Part shown: piece by piece, positions 10,050 through 20,389 of the stretch | Position numbering within the stretch: position 1 is the stretch's first letter | Layout: every line of letters begins with the position of its first letter | Source: Spongospora subterranea f. sp. subterranea | Taxonomy: Eukaryota; Endomyxa: Phytomyxea; Phytomyxea; Plasmodiophorida | Assembly: GCA_049724395.1 (NCBI GenBank) | Contig: JAUGWO010000010.1 | Location: 1 to 64,000 of the forward strand | Length of the DNA: 64,000 bases | Direction of reading: 5' to 3' | Program-made: the position numbers and the translations under genes | Notes under the pieces: model-generated | Seen by the model: the letters and a program-made list of their open reading frames with translations, nothing else | Told to the model about the DNA's origin: nothing | Database searches by the model: none

Positions 10050-11974
10050 CTATCTAGATTGATTATTATCGGCCTGATCCTCGTCGTGTTCACTGGTGTC
10101 AAATATCGGAATCGGTTGCGTCTCAGCATACGCCCGTCCAAAGAAAATCGGATCGGCTTTGGCTTTCTCGGCATGAGACAAAATCGCCTCCCGAGGATCG
10201 ACATCCTGCTGTTGTGACGTGTCTTGTGCCATTCCCGCCAACATATATTTAGAGAACGATGAGCCAATTGCTCCACCGCGACCTTTTCCACCGATCGGTA
10301 ATTCAGGAATCTTGCCCTTTCTCGGATCCAAGGCATCCTTCTCCCTTTGACGTTTGCGACTAACCACAACTTCCCCATAAATATGAGGAACGGTAACTGC
10401 ATGGAAATCCATCGGGTCTTTCTTCTTGGGTTTCCGGCCGACGCAAAGCATGGCGCCTTTAGTGCTCAAGTCAGGATTGTATAGAACATGAACATTGAAA
10501 TCTGCACATCCAACGCAGATCTGGTTGATGGCTTCATTCCAGATGACACGAATAGCGGCTCCATCCGAGATAGCAACCGTTTGCACAACTTCGAGCGTCT
10601 GCCTATCGATGAAAACAAGGCTTCCTTGACCCTCCCCGCGTTTAGCCGAAACACAGCCAACAATCAATCGTTCATCAGGTGATAAAATCACATCGGTTTC
10701 AGGGAACATGTTCAACAAGTCCGGGAACGTCTTCAAGGGTGCCTTGAAATTGCGAACATCCCATGCTTTGATCGTGTTATCGCCACCCCGGGAGATCAGT
10801 TGCTCCCCGTTTTTGGTAAATACAATGCGAGATGTGGACGTGTTAGCCTCGTGAGCATTGCGAATATGCAGCCTGGGTCTGACGAATCGGCTGTTGTTAT
10901 CCCATATCTGCAGTGATCCATCTTGACAAGCAGCGGCCAACAATTTCGCATCGGACGAGACAGTGCAGGAAGTGACAGGCAATCGACCACGATCCGCTTT
11001 AACTTTAATCACGTCCCGAGCTTTGGATGTTTTGTTCACATCCCATATACGAACTGTCCCATCACCAGCAGCGGTTATGAACAGATTGGGGGTCGGTAGG
11101 AACCCATTGCCCGCCTAAACACATACAGCTAAGCTGCTTTGCACGATGACAATAAAAACCTGAAAAATCTACCTACACAGCCACAAACGTGGCCCATTGT
11201 GTTCTTCATGTCACGAAGATACATATCGCCACGAGCGAATTCTGCTAGCTGTTTACCATCTCGATCAAATATTAATGGACGTTTGGATCCAGTTACTACT
11301 AGCACCCGATTTGGAGTCGGGAAACTATACGCTAAATCCACAATTTGGTGTCCACTATCGGGTTCAATTTCGCGAAAGGCGCGTGTACGTCGATCCATTC
11401 CATTGAAGTCCCAAAAGCGCATCATGTAATCGTATCCACCTGTAATTAGACGTGATCCCGATCGATCCAGCGTCATACTGGACACCGCCTTCCCATGGCC
11501 AGCCATAGAGACCTGATGCGATATTGGCAGCTGGTATTCATTGATGACCGATAGGTCTATTGATGGTTGTGTAGATTGAGGAGGTAAATCTGGACCAAAG
11601 CTATCATCGTCATCATCGCCAATGTTTTGAACTGCACTCTTGGTTGGCAATTGAGGACCGAAATCATCATCATCGTCATCATCGTCAACATTGGCGGGTT
11701 GAGATCCTTGTTGAGGGTTTCTTCGTGATTGATCAGGTAGCGATGGTATTCGGAATCCATGGGAGGGGGTATCTTGTGGCAGGTCGGACGTGTCTTTTGT
11801 CTGTAATGGTTTAACGGATTGTCGTGGGGTAATCCCGAAATGGGCAATTAATGATGCGCCAAACGACTCTTCTTTCCTCGAGCGAAGGTATTCACCAGAG
11901 GGCATCGGTCGATCATCAGCATAGCCTCGCGACCGCCTCATACGCCGCATCTCCTCCAGATCATCGTCGTCCAT
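10050..11974 (-). CDS. WDR70: WDR70, nuclear WD40 protein
   Basis: Two exons, 11974-11177 and 11114-10050, with a 62-nt GT-AG intron; 620 residues. The N-terminus is acidic (MDDDDLEEMRRMR, then runs of Asp with FGPQLP and FGPDLP repeats) as in WDR70. WD40 repeats begin at about residue 155 (GHGKAVSSMTLDRSGSRLITGG), continue through GHVCGC and AGDGTVRIWDV at the splice, and extend past residue 420. The C-terminal tail has the family features KKKDPMDFHAV, SRKRQREKDALDP and DPREAILSHAEKAKADP. WDR70 works with CUL4-DDB1 at chromatin in double-strand-break repair, through H2B ubiquitination. I chose the internal ATG at 11974 because it starts the conserved acidic block; the frame is open further upstream. 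Confidence 0.92.
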
Positions 11975-12214
11975 GGCCGGCCCACCCAAAGGTATGATTG
12001 CCCCGTACATGGCGCTACGGCTGGTAGCGCAACCCACCGCCACCGGCCTCAGAAATGATACTGTAATGCTGCGATCATTCAACCAAGAACCAACCCTGCG
12101 GTCCCTGCCCGCAATTGTCAATTTTGATCAGTGCTGCTATTTAACGGTTTTTGTACAAGGCGCAAACAAAATACATTATCCTTTCGGCGATAACGAGATA
12201 TTACAAGCAATAGA

Positions 12215-12613
12215 TTAATTTATATGAATAAAGTTGGTTGTCGGTTTGGGTTCATGTTTGGGTATTTTGATGGACAACACCCCATCTTCGTATTCGGCCT
12301 CGATTTTATCAGCGCTAATATTCCTTGGAAGGCGGATCGAGCGAGATGGACATCCGTACGAGCGCTCTGAGAAATGTACACGACCTCCAGGGTGTTGCTC
12401 CTTGTGTTCTGCTGAAACCGTTAGGACACCATTCTCTACGCTAAGCTTGATCTCGTCTTTGGAAATCCCAGGAACCTCGACCGATACCGTGTAGTTCATG
12501 TCACTTTCTCTCAGCTCCATCTTCATCTGAGGCGTTGGATCATACTTTAACTGCCCATTGCCGAATAGCTCGCGTTCAAGATCGCGCGGACAATCGAATA
12601 GTAATAAGCTCAT
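12215..12613 (-). CDS. Small heat shock protein Hsp20, copy 3
   Basis: A 132-residue Hsp20 on the minus strand, start MSLLLFDCPRDLERELFGNG. The alpha-crystallin domain begins at about residue 29 (ELRESDMNYTVSVEVPG), the GVLSIKIPK strand is near residue 112 and the end is NFIHIN. It is four residues shorter than the other copies because of a gap in the loop after KEQHPGG. It is the most diverged of the four copies in the window, it is in the opposite orientation, and its frame is intact without introns. The stop lies about 240 bases upstream of the WDR70 start on the same strand. Confidence 0.95.
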   Translation of the reverse strand: MSLLLFDCPRDLERELFGNGQLKYDPTPQMKMELRESDMNYTVSVEVPGISKDEIKLSVENGVLTVSAEHKEQHPGGRVHFSERSYGCPSRSIRLPRNISADKIEAEYEDGVLSIKIPKHEPKPTTNFIHIN

Positions 12614-12680
12614 TTTGAATAGACGATGTGTTGAATAACAAACTGTTTTGGAATGGCTATGATTGCTGAAATCGCCACGA

Positions 12681-12755
12681 TTTTATAGTGGGTACGAGGA
12701 TTGTGGAATGTTCCGATAATGGAATGTTCCGTTCCAGTTAAGGAACATTCCGAAG
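12681..12755 (-). promoter_or_regulatory. Dense heat-shock-element cluster of Hsp20 copy 3
   Basis: GGAATGTTCC occurs at 12705-12714 and again at 12721-12730. It is followed by TTCC at 12732-12735 and GGAACATTCCGAAG at 12742-12755, giving at least seven GAA/TTC half-units in 51 bases. On the minus strand a TATAAAA box at 12681-12687 lies about 70 bases before the start codon. This is the strongest heat-shock-element array of the four Hsp20 promoters. Confidence 0.8.
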
Positions 12756-13856
12756 CCAATCCAGTCATATCGGTACTGTACAATGGCACTACAATCGCCG
12801 TGCCGTACTGTATTTGCACAAACCTGACAACCTCCCACTTTTGTTTTTACCGGGCCGTTCCGTCACCAATTTCCATTACCGACGCCTCACTCCCGAATCC
12901 ACGATTCCTAGAACCTCGTCTTTCGCTGAGTTGGGGAGATGGATAAGCCCAACCGTAATCCATACCCGGTCGACCAACAAATTACAAATAATGAAATATC
13001 AAGCCAAGTTTGACAGTTTCAGTGATTGCTTTATGGATCTCATGGTGTTTTCAGAAATTGTGTCTCATGGTTCTCGGGAAACATCTATTTTTGTCTCTCA
13101 CGACTTTTTTGCCTTGTTTCCCCTTTTTTGCGTCGAGGAGTAGGTTTCTGGTGAAAAAAACAGTTTCGTTGGGTTTCCAACTCTTTTGAAGTTGCTGGAC
13201 CTGCACTATGAGTGAGTACGTCTCATTAGATTCAATTTGAAGGAGCATCAATTGCAGTCAAAGACAGCATGTAAACATTCCAATGCTGTTCTCACATTGC
13301 ACGTATTGTGTTCGGGTATGCCAAAGACTGATATGTTAGGTAATGGTCTCGGGCGGCATTTAACTACCTTCCTGTCGTCATAGTTTGGTTTTAATACTGG
13401 TATACTTTGATAACAGTTTCGTTGATGGTGGGCGTACGTCGTTTTTCTAATTTTGACAATTACACCGCGCTTGACTGGCTGCATGCTAAATGGATACAAT
13501 ATTGCATATCTCGATGCTCTGCCTTCCAATGCTCGGCTACCCCTGGACATTCTTTTCGATATCTAGACAACAATCACACAACAAGAACATCGGCGACATT
13601 CTGCTTCAAAGTCCCAGAGAACAGCATTATGGATGTCAAACCCGAAAATTATCGAGTTTTTGGTTTCTGCAAATTTGGTAAAACGTGGAATGCATTGCGT
13701 CAACAGGATTAGTGTCGGTGCAGGGCTACTCGGCCAACTCCACATCCACTAAGTCCAGCAAATCCTATCGAAGCAATGCAATTAAAGTTTACCAAACTGC
13801 AGAACTCAATGGCCTTCAGATTAACAGCTTCGATGTTGCGAGTTTCTCTAGGACCA
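12756..13856. other. Intergenic stretch, no supported gene
   Basis: About 1.1 kb between the Hsp20 copy 3 promoter and the 70-bp array. Several open frames of 80-110 codons overlap on both strands, but none shows a recognisable domain, a coherent exon structure or a clear promoter. I see no RNA gene. The 3' end, from about 13700, leads into the first degenerate unit of the minisatellite. Confidence 0.45.
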
Positions 13857-15125
13857 TAGACCTGGTTAACCCCTCTACAATACGGTGTGATCGGGTTAAT
13901 ATCACTAATGTAATGCTGCTCTCAGTTAGACCTGGCTGACCCCTCTACAATACAGTGTGATCGGGTTAATATCACTAATGTAATGCTGCTCTCAGTTAGA
14001 CCTGGCTGACTGACCCCTCTACAATACGGTGTGATCGGGTTAATATCACTAATGTAATGCTGCTCTCTACAATACGGTGTGATCGGGTTAATATCACTAA
14101 TGTAATGCTGCTCTCAGTTAGACCTGGCTGACCCCTCTACAATACGGTGTGATCGGGTTAATATCACTAATGTAATGCTGCTCTCAGTTAGACCTGGCTG
14201 ACCCCTCTACAATACGGTGTGATCGGGTTAATATCACTAATGTAATGCTGCTCTCAGTTAGACCTGGCTGACCCCTCTACAATACGGTGTGATCGGGTTA
14301 ATATCACTAATGTAATGCTGCTCTCAGTTAGACCTGGCTGACCCCTCTACAATACGGTGTGATCGGGTTAATATCACTAATGTAATGCTGCTCTCAGTTA
14401 GACCTGGCTGACCCCTCTACAATACGGTGCCTTGATCGGGTTAATATCACTAATGTAATGCTGCTCTCAGTTAGACCTGGCTGACCCCTCTACAATACGG
14501 TGTGATCGGGTTAATATCACTAATGTAATGCTGCTCTCAGTTAGACCTGGCTGACCCCTCTACAATACGGTGTGATCGGGTTAATATCACTAATGTAATG
14601 CTGCTCTCAGTTAGATGACCCCTCTACAATACGGTGTGATCGGGTTAATATCACTAATGTAATGCTGCTCTCAGTTAGACCTGGCTGACCCCTCTACAAT
14701 ACGGTGTGATCGGGTTAATATCACTAATGTAATGCTGCTCTCAGTTAGACCTGGCTGACCCCTCTACAATACGGTGTGATCGGGTTAATATCACTAATGT
14801 AATGCTGCTCTCAGTTAGACCTGGCTGACCCCTCTACAATACGGTGTGATCGGGTTAATATCACTAATGTAATGCTGCTCTCAGTTAGACCTGGCTGACC
14901 CCTCTACAATACGGTGTGATCGGGTTAATATCACTAATGTAATGCTGCTCTCAGTTAGACCTGGCTGACCCCTCTACAATACGGTGTGATCGGGTTAATA
15001 TCACTAATGTAATGCCTGCTCTCAGTTAGACCTGGCTGACTGACCCCTCTACAATACGGTGTGATCGAATTAACTCTCAGTTAGACCTGGTTGACTGACC
15101 CCTCTATAACACGGTATGGTCATAC
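13857..15125. repeat. 70-bp minisatellite array, about 18 copies
   Basis: The unit is 70 bases: GTTAGACCTGGCTGACCCC, TCTACAATACGGTGTGATCG, GGTTAATATCACTAATG, TAATGCTGCTCTCA (approximate pieces in order). Each unit carries a short inverted repeat, GTGAT...ATCAC with a 9-base loop. Unit length is well conserved apart from a truncated copy near 14060, an insertion near 14428, a shortened copy near 14613 and a TGAC duplication in a few units. The last units (15040-15125) are degenerate. The array ends about 100 bases before the COQ1 start codon, so it occupies the likely promoter region. Confidence 0.95.
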
Positions 15126-15223
15126 CTATGACACGGTCTTTTTTAAGATAGGGGCTGCTTGACTGGGATAAGCGGCCCCGCATTTGGGTCTCGGATCAGG
15201 TTTCGTCCACGACAAGGTGATAC

Positions 15224-16618
15224 ATGAAAAATGCACTTTTGCGGCGAGCGCTTGCCTGTTTCCAGTCCGATATGGCGTCAACAGCCCCGGTTTTTACCTT
15301 ACCAACCGGTCTGATTGATAATCTTTCGCAACAATTTTCTGAGGCCGGTAGGAGTTTTCCTTCTCCACCGATCAGTTCGGTTCAGAAGCGTGTGGATTTC
15401 GTCATCAAGGACATTATTAATTCGGTGAATTCCAGTCTACCTCTGCTGAACTCAATTTCGAGTCTTGTATTTGACAATGCCGCTGCAAAGAGGATTCGAC
15501 CATCCCTGTGTCTTCTGATAGCCAACGCATTGTGAGGAACTTACTGTATCGCCATATACAAAAATTATCTCGTCACGTTTGAATGTTAAGAAAATTTCTA
15601 TGCTGCCGTTGTAGCTCTCTAATTTGTTTTCTTTTCTTTGGCACAGAAATCCTGATAAGGTTCCAGCATCAGATGCTCCAATCAGTAAATTCGACACTGT
15701 TGCCCAGATTGCCGAAATGATCCATGTTGCGAGCTTGCTGCACGATGACGTTCTGGATGGCGCTAGTATTCGCCGCGACAGCCCGTCTGTTAACGCCACT
15801 TTTGGTATTATCAGATCAGGTCCTGCCTGAAACACTGTTAACGCAGAGCCCTTCTTGTAGGTAATAAAGCTGCCATTCTTGGGGGCGACTTCATAATGGC
15901 TCGTTCGTCGATTTTATTGTCATCGCTTGAATCTGTTGAAGCCGTACGACTCATGGCCACTGTTATATCCGATTTGGTAACTGCGATAATGTTCTAAATC
16001 CTGCAGTCGCTCAAATTCTACATGTAGGTGTCTGGGGAAATCATGCAGTTAAGGGCGATGAATTCTGGTGCGATCGAGGATCGAATATCGTACTACATGG
16101 CGAAAACGTACAACAAAACTGCATCCTTAATGGCGAACTCGTGTCGAACAGTTGCGGTCATTGGAGGCGAAAATGTATCCACCCAAAATGCGGTTTATGA
16201 TTACGGGAAATATCTGGGACTTTGTTTCCAAATTACAGATGATCTCCTTGATATCACTTCAAATGAAGCTGCGTTAGGCAAACAAGCTGGTGCCGACCTC
16301 TCAACAGGTGTCGCAACAGCGCCGATTCTGTTTGCAGCAGAACAATTCCCGGAACTTGACGAAATGTTGGCGAGGAAATTCACGAACGACGGCGATAAAG
16401 AACGGACGATGGATCTCGTTTCAAAGTCCGACGGTACGCGCATCGAGTTTTTTTCCTCAAAGGCGTTTCTCAATTGTCTTGTAGGAGTCGCCCGGACTGA
16501 AGAACTTATCCAGTCGCTCGCCATTATGGCATGCAACTCAATCAAGTCGTTGCCGGAATCCATTCATCACGAAGCCTTAATTCTTCTTGTCCAAGACATC
16601 ATAAACCGAAAATATTGA
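15224..16618 (+). CDS. COQ1: Long-chain trans-polyprenyl diphosphate synthase (COQ1-type)
   Basis: Five exons: 15224-15531, 15647-15804, 15861-15976, 16028-16433 and 16485-16618; 373 residues. The enzyme adds isopentenyl units to build the ubiquinone side chain in mitochondria. The first Asp-rich motif DDVLD is in EMIHVASLLHDDVLDGA, the second, DDLLD, in LGLCFQITDDLLDIT, and the TFGNKAAILGGDF block is restored by the second splice. A small Ala five residues before DDVLD fits a long-chain product. The N-terminus (MKNALLRRALACF) is basic and free of acidic residues, as a mitochondrial signal would be. The last intron (16434-16484) is 51 nt and contains no in-frame stop. The 70-bp array lies just upstream. 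Confidence 0.92.
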
Positions 16619-16789
16619 TATTTTATGTTGTTCGGTTTCATCCGCCCACGTTTTTGTTGGTGAGATATCACCATTTTCAGTCATGTAGGGCTGGTATCTG
16701 TACTGCTAGATTCTCAGAGGTCTGGCATGCGCATGCGTGCAATCCATTCCTTATTTTTGTCATATTCAACAACGCTCTACCGTTTCAAG

Positions 16790-17821
16790 ATGGTCTCCGT
16801 GTTGACAATCATCGTCTTGTATCTATTTCAACGTTGCGGTAGTCACGTTTTCCTCAAGCAACCAACGTCGAGGGAAGAACTGGCTGGTCTTGACGAATCT
16901 TCCAATCCTGGATCTTCTTCGCAATATTCACCTTCCTTTGTTTGCAGAGCCAGAACACCGTTTTCACCTAAAATAACTTTGACGGCTGGGGGGTCGCTTT
17001 TGATGAATGTCACCGATCACGGTCATCATCAAGGCGTGTGTGCCATTTATCTGTCTTACAATTATGACGCTGCTCCTCCTCTATTTTTCAAACTCGCCGA
17101 AATTTCATCTTGCTCGTTTATCGACAGGTACCGACTTGACGTTCCGGAATGGCTTCCTCCAATATCATCAGCTGTGTTGCGTTGGGAATGGGTCGGCGAT
17201 AACAGAGATAGATTTTATGCCAATTGCGTCGACGTATCTATATCTGGAAAACCCTCGGCAACGCTTCCGTATAAGTCTCAACTGTTCCCTGTTGGAGGCC
17301 ACCTGAATTTACTCGGGAAGAACATTGTTGGCCCATCTATCGCCACTCTCTCAACACCTGGTGTCTCTCTCTACGGCAGGTCTGTCCCATTTTCACCATC
17401 GTCCAGCGTCACCGCAAACACCGTCAATGAGCAGGCTGGACACGAACCGGCTCATGCTTTGAACCCTCCCCTTATCCTTGCAATCGCCATAGCTGTGATT
17501 GTGTTGATCTCCCTTGCAATGTATGGATTCCGTTCATGGAAAACTCGTCAAGCGAATAGGTCTATGAACAGCACGCATGGTCTTGAACTGCATAAACGTA
17601 TGCCATCTCCATCCGCTCCTCCTTTTTCCCCACATCCCGGATTTTCCCGATCGTTGCAAGAAGGGTCATTACCAGAACCAAGTGCGCCTCCTAGATCTCC
17701 CGTATTCCGTACCAATTCTCGCCAATCAGTACCCAAGATGCGCCTCCTATCTCGGGAGAGCTTTGGTGACGTGGGGTTGATACTACAGCCAGAAGAATCA
17801 CCAACAGACAACCAGGTATAA
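16790..17821 (+). CDS. LPMO-like secreted domain with C-terminal membrane anchor
   Basis: 343 residues in one exon. The predicted signal peptide (MVSVLTIIVLYLFQRCGS) ends exactly before a His, giving a mature N-terminus HVFLKQPTSR, the layout of lytic polysaccharide monooxygenases in which the terminal His forms half of the copper-binding brace. A second His would come from TDHGHHQGVCAIYLS, about 80 residues on, and LRWEW followed by RFYANCVDVSI matches the LPMO core strand with its axial Tyr/Phe. Four Cys could form two disulfides. After a Ser/Thr-rich linker comes one membrane helix (PLILAIAIAVIVLISLAMYG) and a Pro-rich cytosolic tail. An upstream in-frame ATG at 16727 would bury the signal peptide. 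It could also be a non-catalytic X325-type copper protein. AATAAA lies at 17862. Confidence 0.65.
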   Translation: MVSVLTIIVLYLFQRCGSHVFLKQPTSREELAGLDESSNPGSSSQYSPSFVCRARTPFSPKITLTAGGSLLMNVTDHGHHQGVCAIYLSYNYDAAPPLFFKLAEISSCSFIDRYRLDVPEWLPPISSAVLRWEWVGDNRDRFYANCVDVSISGKPSATLPYKSQLFPVGGHLNLLGKNIVGPSIATLSTPGVSLYGRSVPFSPSSSVTANTVNEQAGHEPAHALNPPLILAIAIAVIVLISLAMYGFRSWKTRQANRSMNSTHGLELHKRMPSPSAPPFSPHPGFSRSLQEGSLPEPSAPPRSPVFRTNSRQSVPKMRLLSRESFGDVGLILQPEESPTDNQV

Positions 17822-17941
17822 TTTTCAGTGCAGGGACAACGCTTCCTTGACAAAAATATTGAATAAATGTATATACACAGATATGCATCAATCTGCGAGA
17901 GTTTTGATAATTAAGTAATGGCACCAACAAAAGTAGTAGGT

Positions 17942-20389
17942 CTACCACTGCCTTCTTCTTTTACTTGGTTTATTACCTGTAATTTTGTTCGTCTCTTGTT
18001 GCAGACACTGCTCCAGGATTTGTGAAGAATAGAGCCTTTTTTGGGGCAAAACAGGGGTGATTGTAGGACAGATTGACTTAGGAATTTTCAACGACTCGGG
18101 AAAAACAGTTTCGGTGCAGGTAGAAGATAGAACTTCAGCGGGAGTGGAAGATGAAGAAAGTGCGATAACAGCGCGTTTCAGCGGTTGTTTCGTTGCCCGG
18201 GATTGGAGTTTGGATGAGGGTTTTGACCTTCTTTTAGTGGTGTGGGGAATGATATTCAAGTCGACGTCGCGTCGCAAATACGACTTGAAATTGGCGGATG
18301 GTGGCGGACATTTTGCCTCTGGCGAAACGTGAAACTGTGCTAAACCATCTTCAACATCTAACAAATATTACTGGCCGAAATTATGTAAATAGCAGAACAC
18401 CCTTACCTTTTTTAATTTTGCTATCATTGCGTCGGATGTTATCATACTGATGATTATCCATGACAGCCTTGTTAGTATAACATATATTGGTTTCAGTCGG
18501 GATTTCAAAATTGCCCTTCCCCCCTGGTTTTAATAATTCCGTGACAGTTTCAACGAAACTTTCATCATCATTGCGCCCTGAGTTGTCATCATCGTCGGTG
18601 ATGTGGCAATTTTGTGTAAAATCAAACTGGGTCAAGCCAGGCGGTATCGATGATGCATCTACGGCAAGCAACAGATTTGGAAGGTGAGGCGATACAGAAC
18701 ACAAAGAAAGTTGAATCTACCGTTCTCATTCGATTCTAGGTCAATTACTGAAGTCGCACGGATTCGACAAAACCCGATTTGACCATCGGCTTTACAGTAT
18801 CGCAATAAAGGAGCTGAATCAGAGTCCTGAATACTGTCTCGACGCTTGATTAACACGGAAGATGGCCTGGTAAAGGAACTGTGTTCATCCAGGCCATGAA
18901 CATTAACAGTTAAATCTGAGAAGAAGCAAACACATTAAAGCATATTGAAATAAATTCATCCACACTAGTTACCAATTGTACTGTTCATGTGCGACACCGT
19001 AGAGGAGTTAAATTTATCTTGAGGCTTAAGAACACAAGAGGGAGGATTTTTTACGGGGTTTTCTAAATTGTCGCAAACGTCGTTTGCAAGTCCAGAGGTG
19101 ATGATTTCAGAAATCGATGACGACAGTGAAGGGCGACCATTGTCATTACTAGCGCTCAAACCAGGCAGGACAAATCTGGACACTGATTCATCTCCGTCAA
19201 AAACGCTGCGGAATCGCGTATGAGTAGTCGTCCTAACTTCCGGTAGGCTTGGGATTTCATCTGACTTGGGAGCATCCGGAGCAAGAGAACACTGTTGATC
19301 TACCATAGGCAAAGTTATTCGATACATTTCTTCGTCCTCATCTTGAGTAAACACATCTGCGAATTGAGTCAGGCCGTTATTGAAATCTTGGCAATCATAA
19401 TGCATTTCTGAATATGCGTCGTCTTCATCTGCAGTAACGTTTGTATTCGAATCGACAGTAACAGCAGAAACGTCTGCACTCTTGGTAGATTGCGGTACCT
19501 CTAAAATATCAACATTGGCATTGGGAAATTCAGTTGTAGTTCTGCATGGGTCGCTTGCTTCAACAGGGGACATAAACTGAATAATTGGCGAAGAACATTC
19601 TTGGTTCCTAGACTGGACAGCTACACTCAGAAAATGCAAAACGATTCGATATTTACATACAGAAGGAGATAACTCTGGTGGTGATTCACAAACTGAACCA
19701 GAACGAATATGATCAGAGTCCGAAACCATGTTGATGTTGGCCCATCCTAAACATTTGGGCATTAACTCTGACAGTAAAACCCATCACAGTGCGCTCAAAT
19801 ACCTGGTACAAGGCGGTGCTGTTCTTCCAAATCATTATGAAGAAGAAATTTCACATCTTCCATAAAAGAGTCAGATGTGTCCTTCTTAACTGAAATCACC
19901 GGAGTCAGAAAAAAGCCTCGATAAGCAAAATCAATAGCGGCGACAACGTCTTTGTCTGAGTTTAACGGCTGCGGCGAATAACACTCTTCCGTTTCACACA
20001 GAAAATTGAAATTCTCAACTGTGAACAAAAGTTGAACCGATGCCGATCGGGGATCAAGTACCATCGAGTAATTTACAAGAACGACCAACGAATGACACAG
20101 CATTGCTAATGACGACTGCTCTTGGCGTCTACCCCAATTAGAAAAGTGAAATGTGAGATTCAAAAGGAGCTTACTCAAAAAATTGACGGATCGCATTCAC
20201 GGAAAGCAGCACGTCAGTTTCATGCAAGGTATCTGATACGACTGCTCTAACAGGAGATAACGGAGTGCACGATGATGTGCAACAGCGCATGACTACGGGC
20301 TTGCCCGGTAGCAGATGCCTGCCGACGGTTTGCTGGTTGGAAAGTGCCGCCAAAACCGCTTCCTTGAGCCATGGTTTAAAGGCTGTCAT
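17942..20389 (-). CDS. Putative TPP1/Tpz1-like telomere protein with N-terminal OB fold
   Basis: Six exons: 20389-20175, 20128-19803, 19746-18973, 18915-18721, 18658-18407 and 18357-17942, with introns of 46-62 nt; 725 residues with no interruption. Residues 1-140 pattern-match the OB fold of human TPP1 and fission-yeast Tpz1: FKPWLKEAVLAAL (compare LRPWIRELIL), AVVSDTLHETDVLLS (compare LLVSDGTHSVRCLV), then HSLVVLVNYSMVLDP and SVQLLFTVENFNFL where TPP1 has its last strands. The rest is low-complexity, acidic and Ser-rich, and ends in basic nuclear signals (TTKRRSKP, PSKRRRQW). TPP1 links POT1 to TIN2 and recruits telomerase. The match is by eye, from established family patterns, and needs a profile search. 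Another OB-fold telomere or repair protein is the main alternative. Confidence 0.5.

Noticed and set aside
12814-13939. Open frames of 80-110 codons on both strands
   Set aside because: Mutually overlapping, no domain, no coherent exons; the last part runs into minisatellite units.
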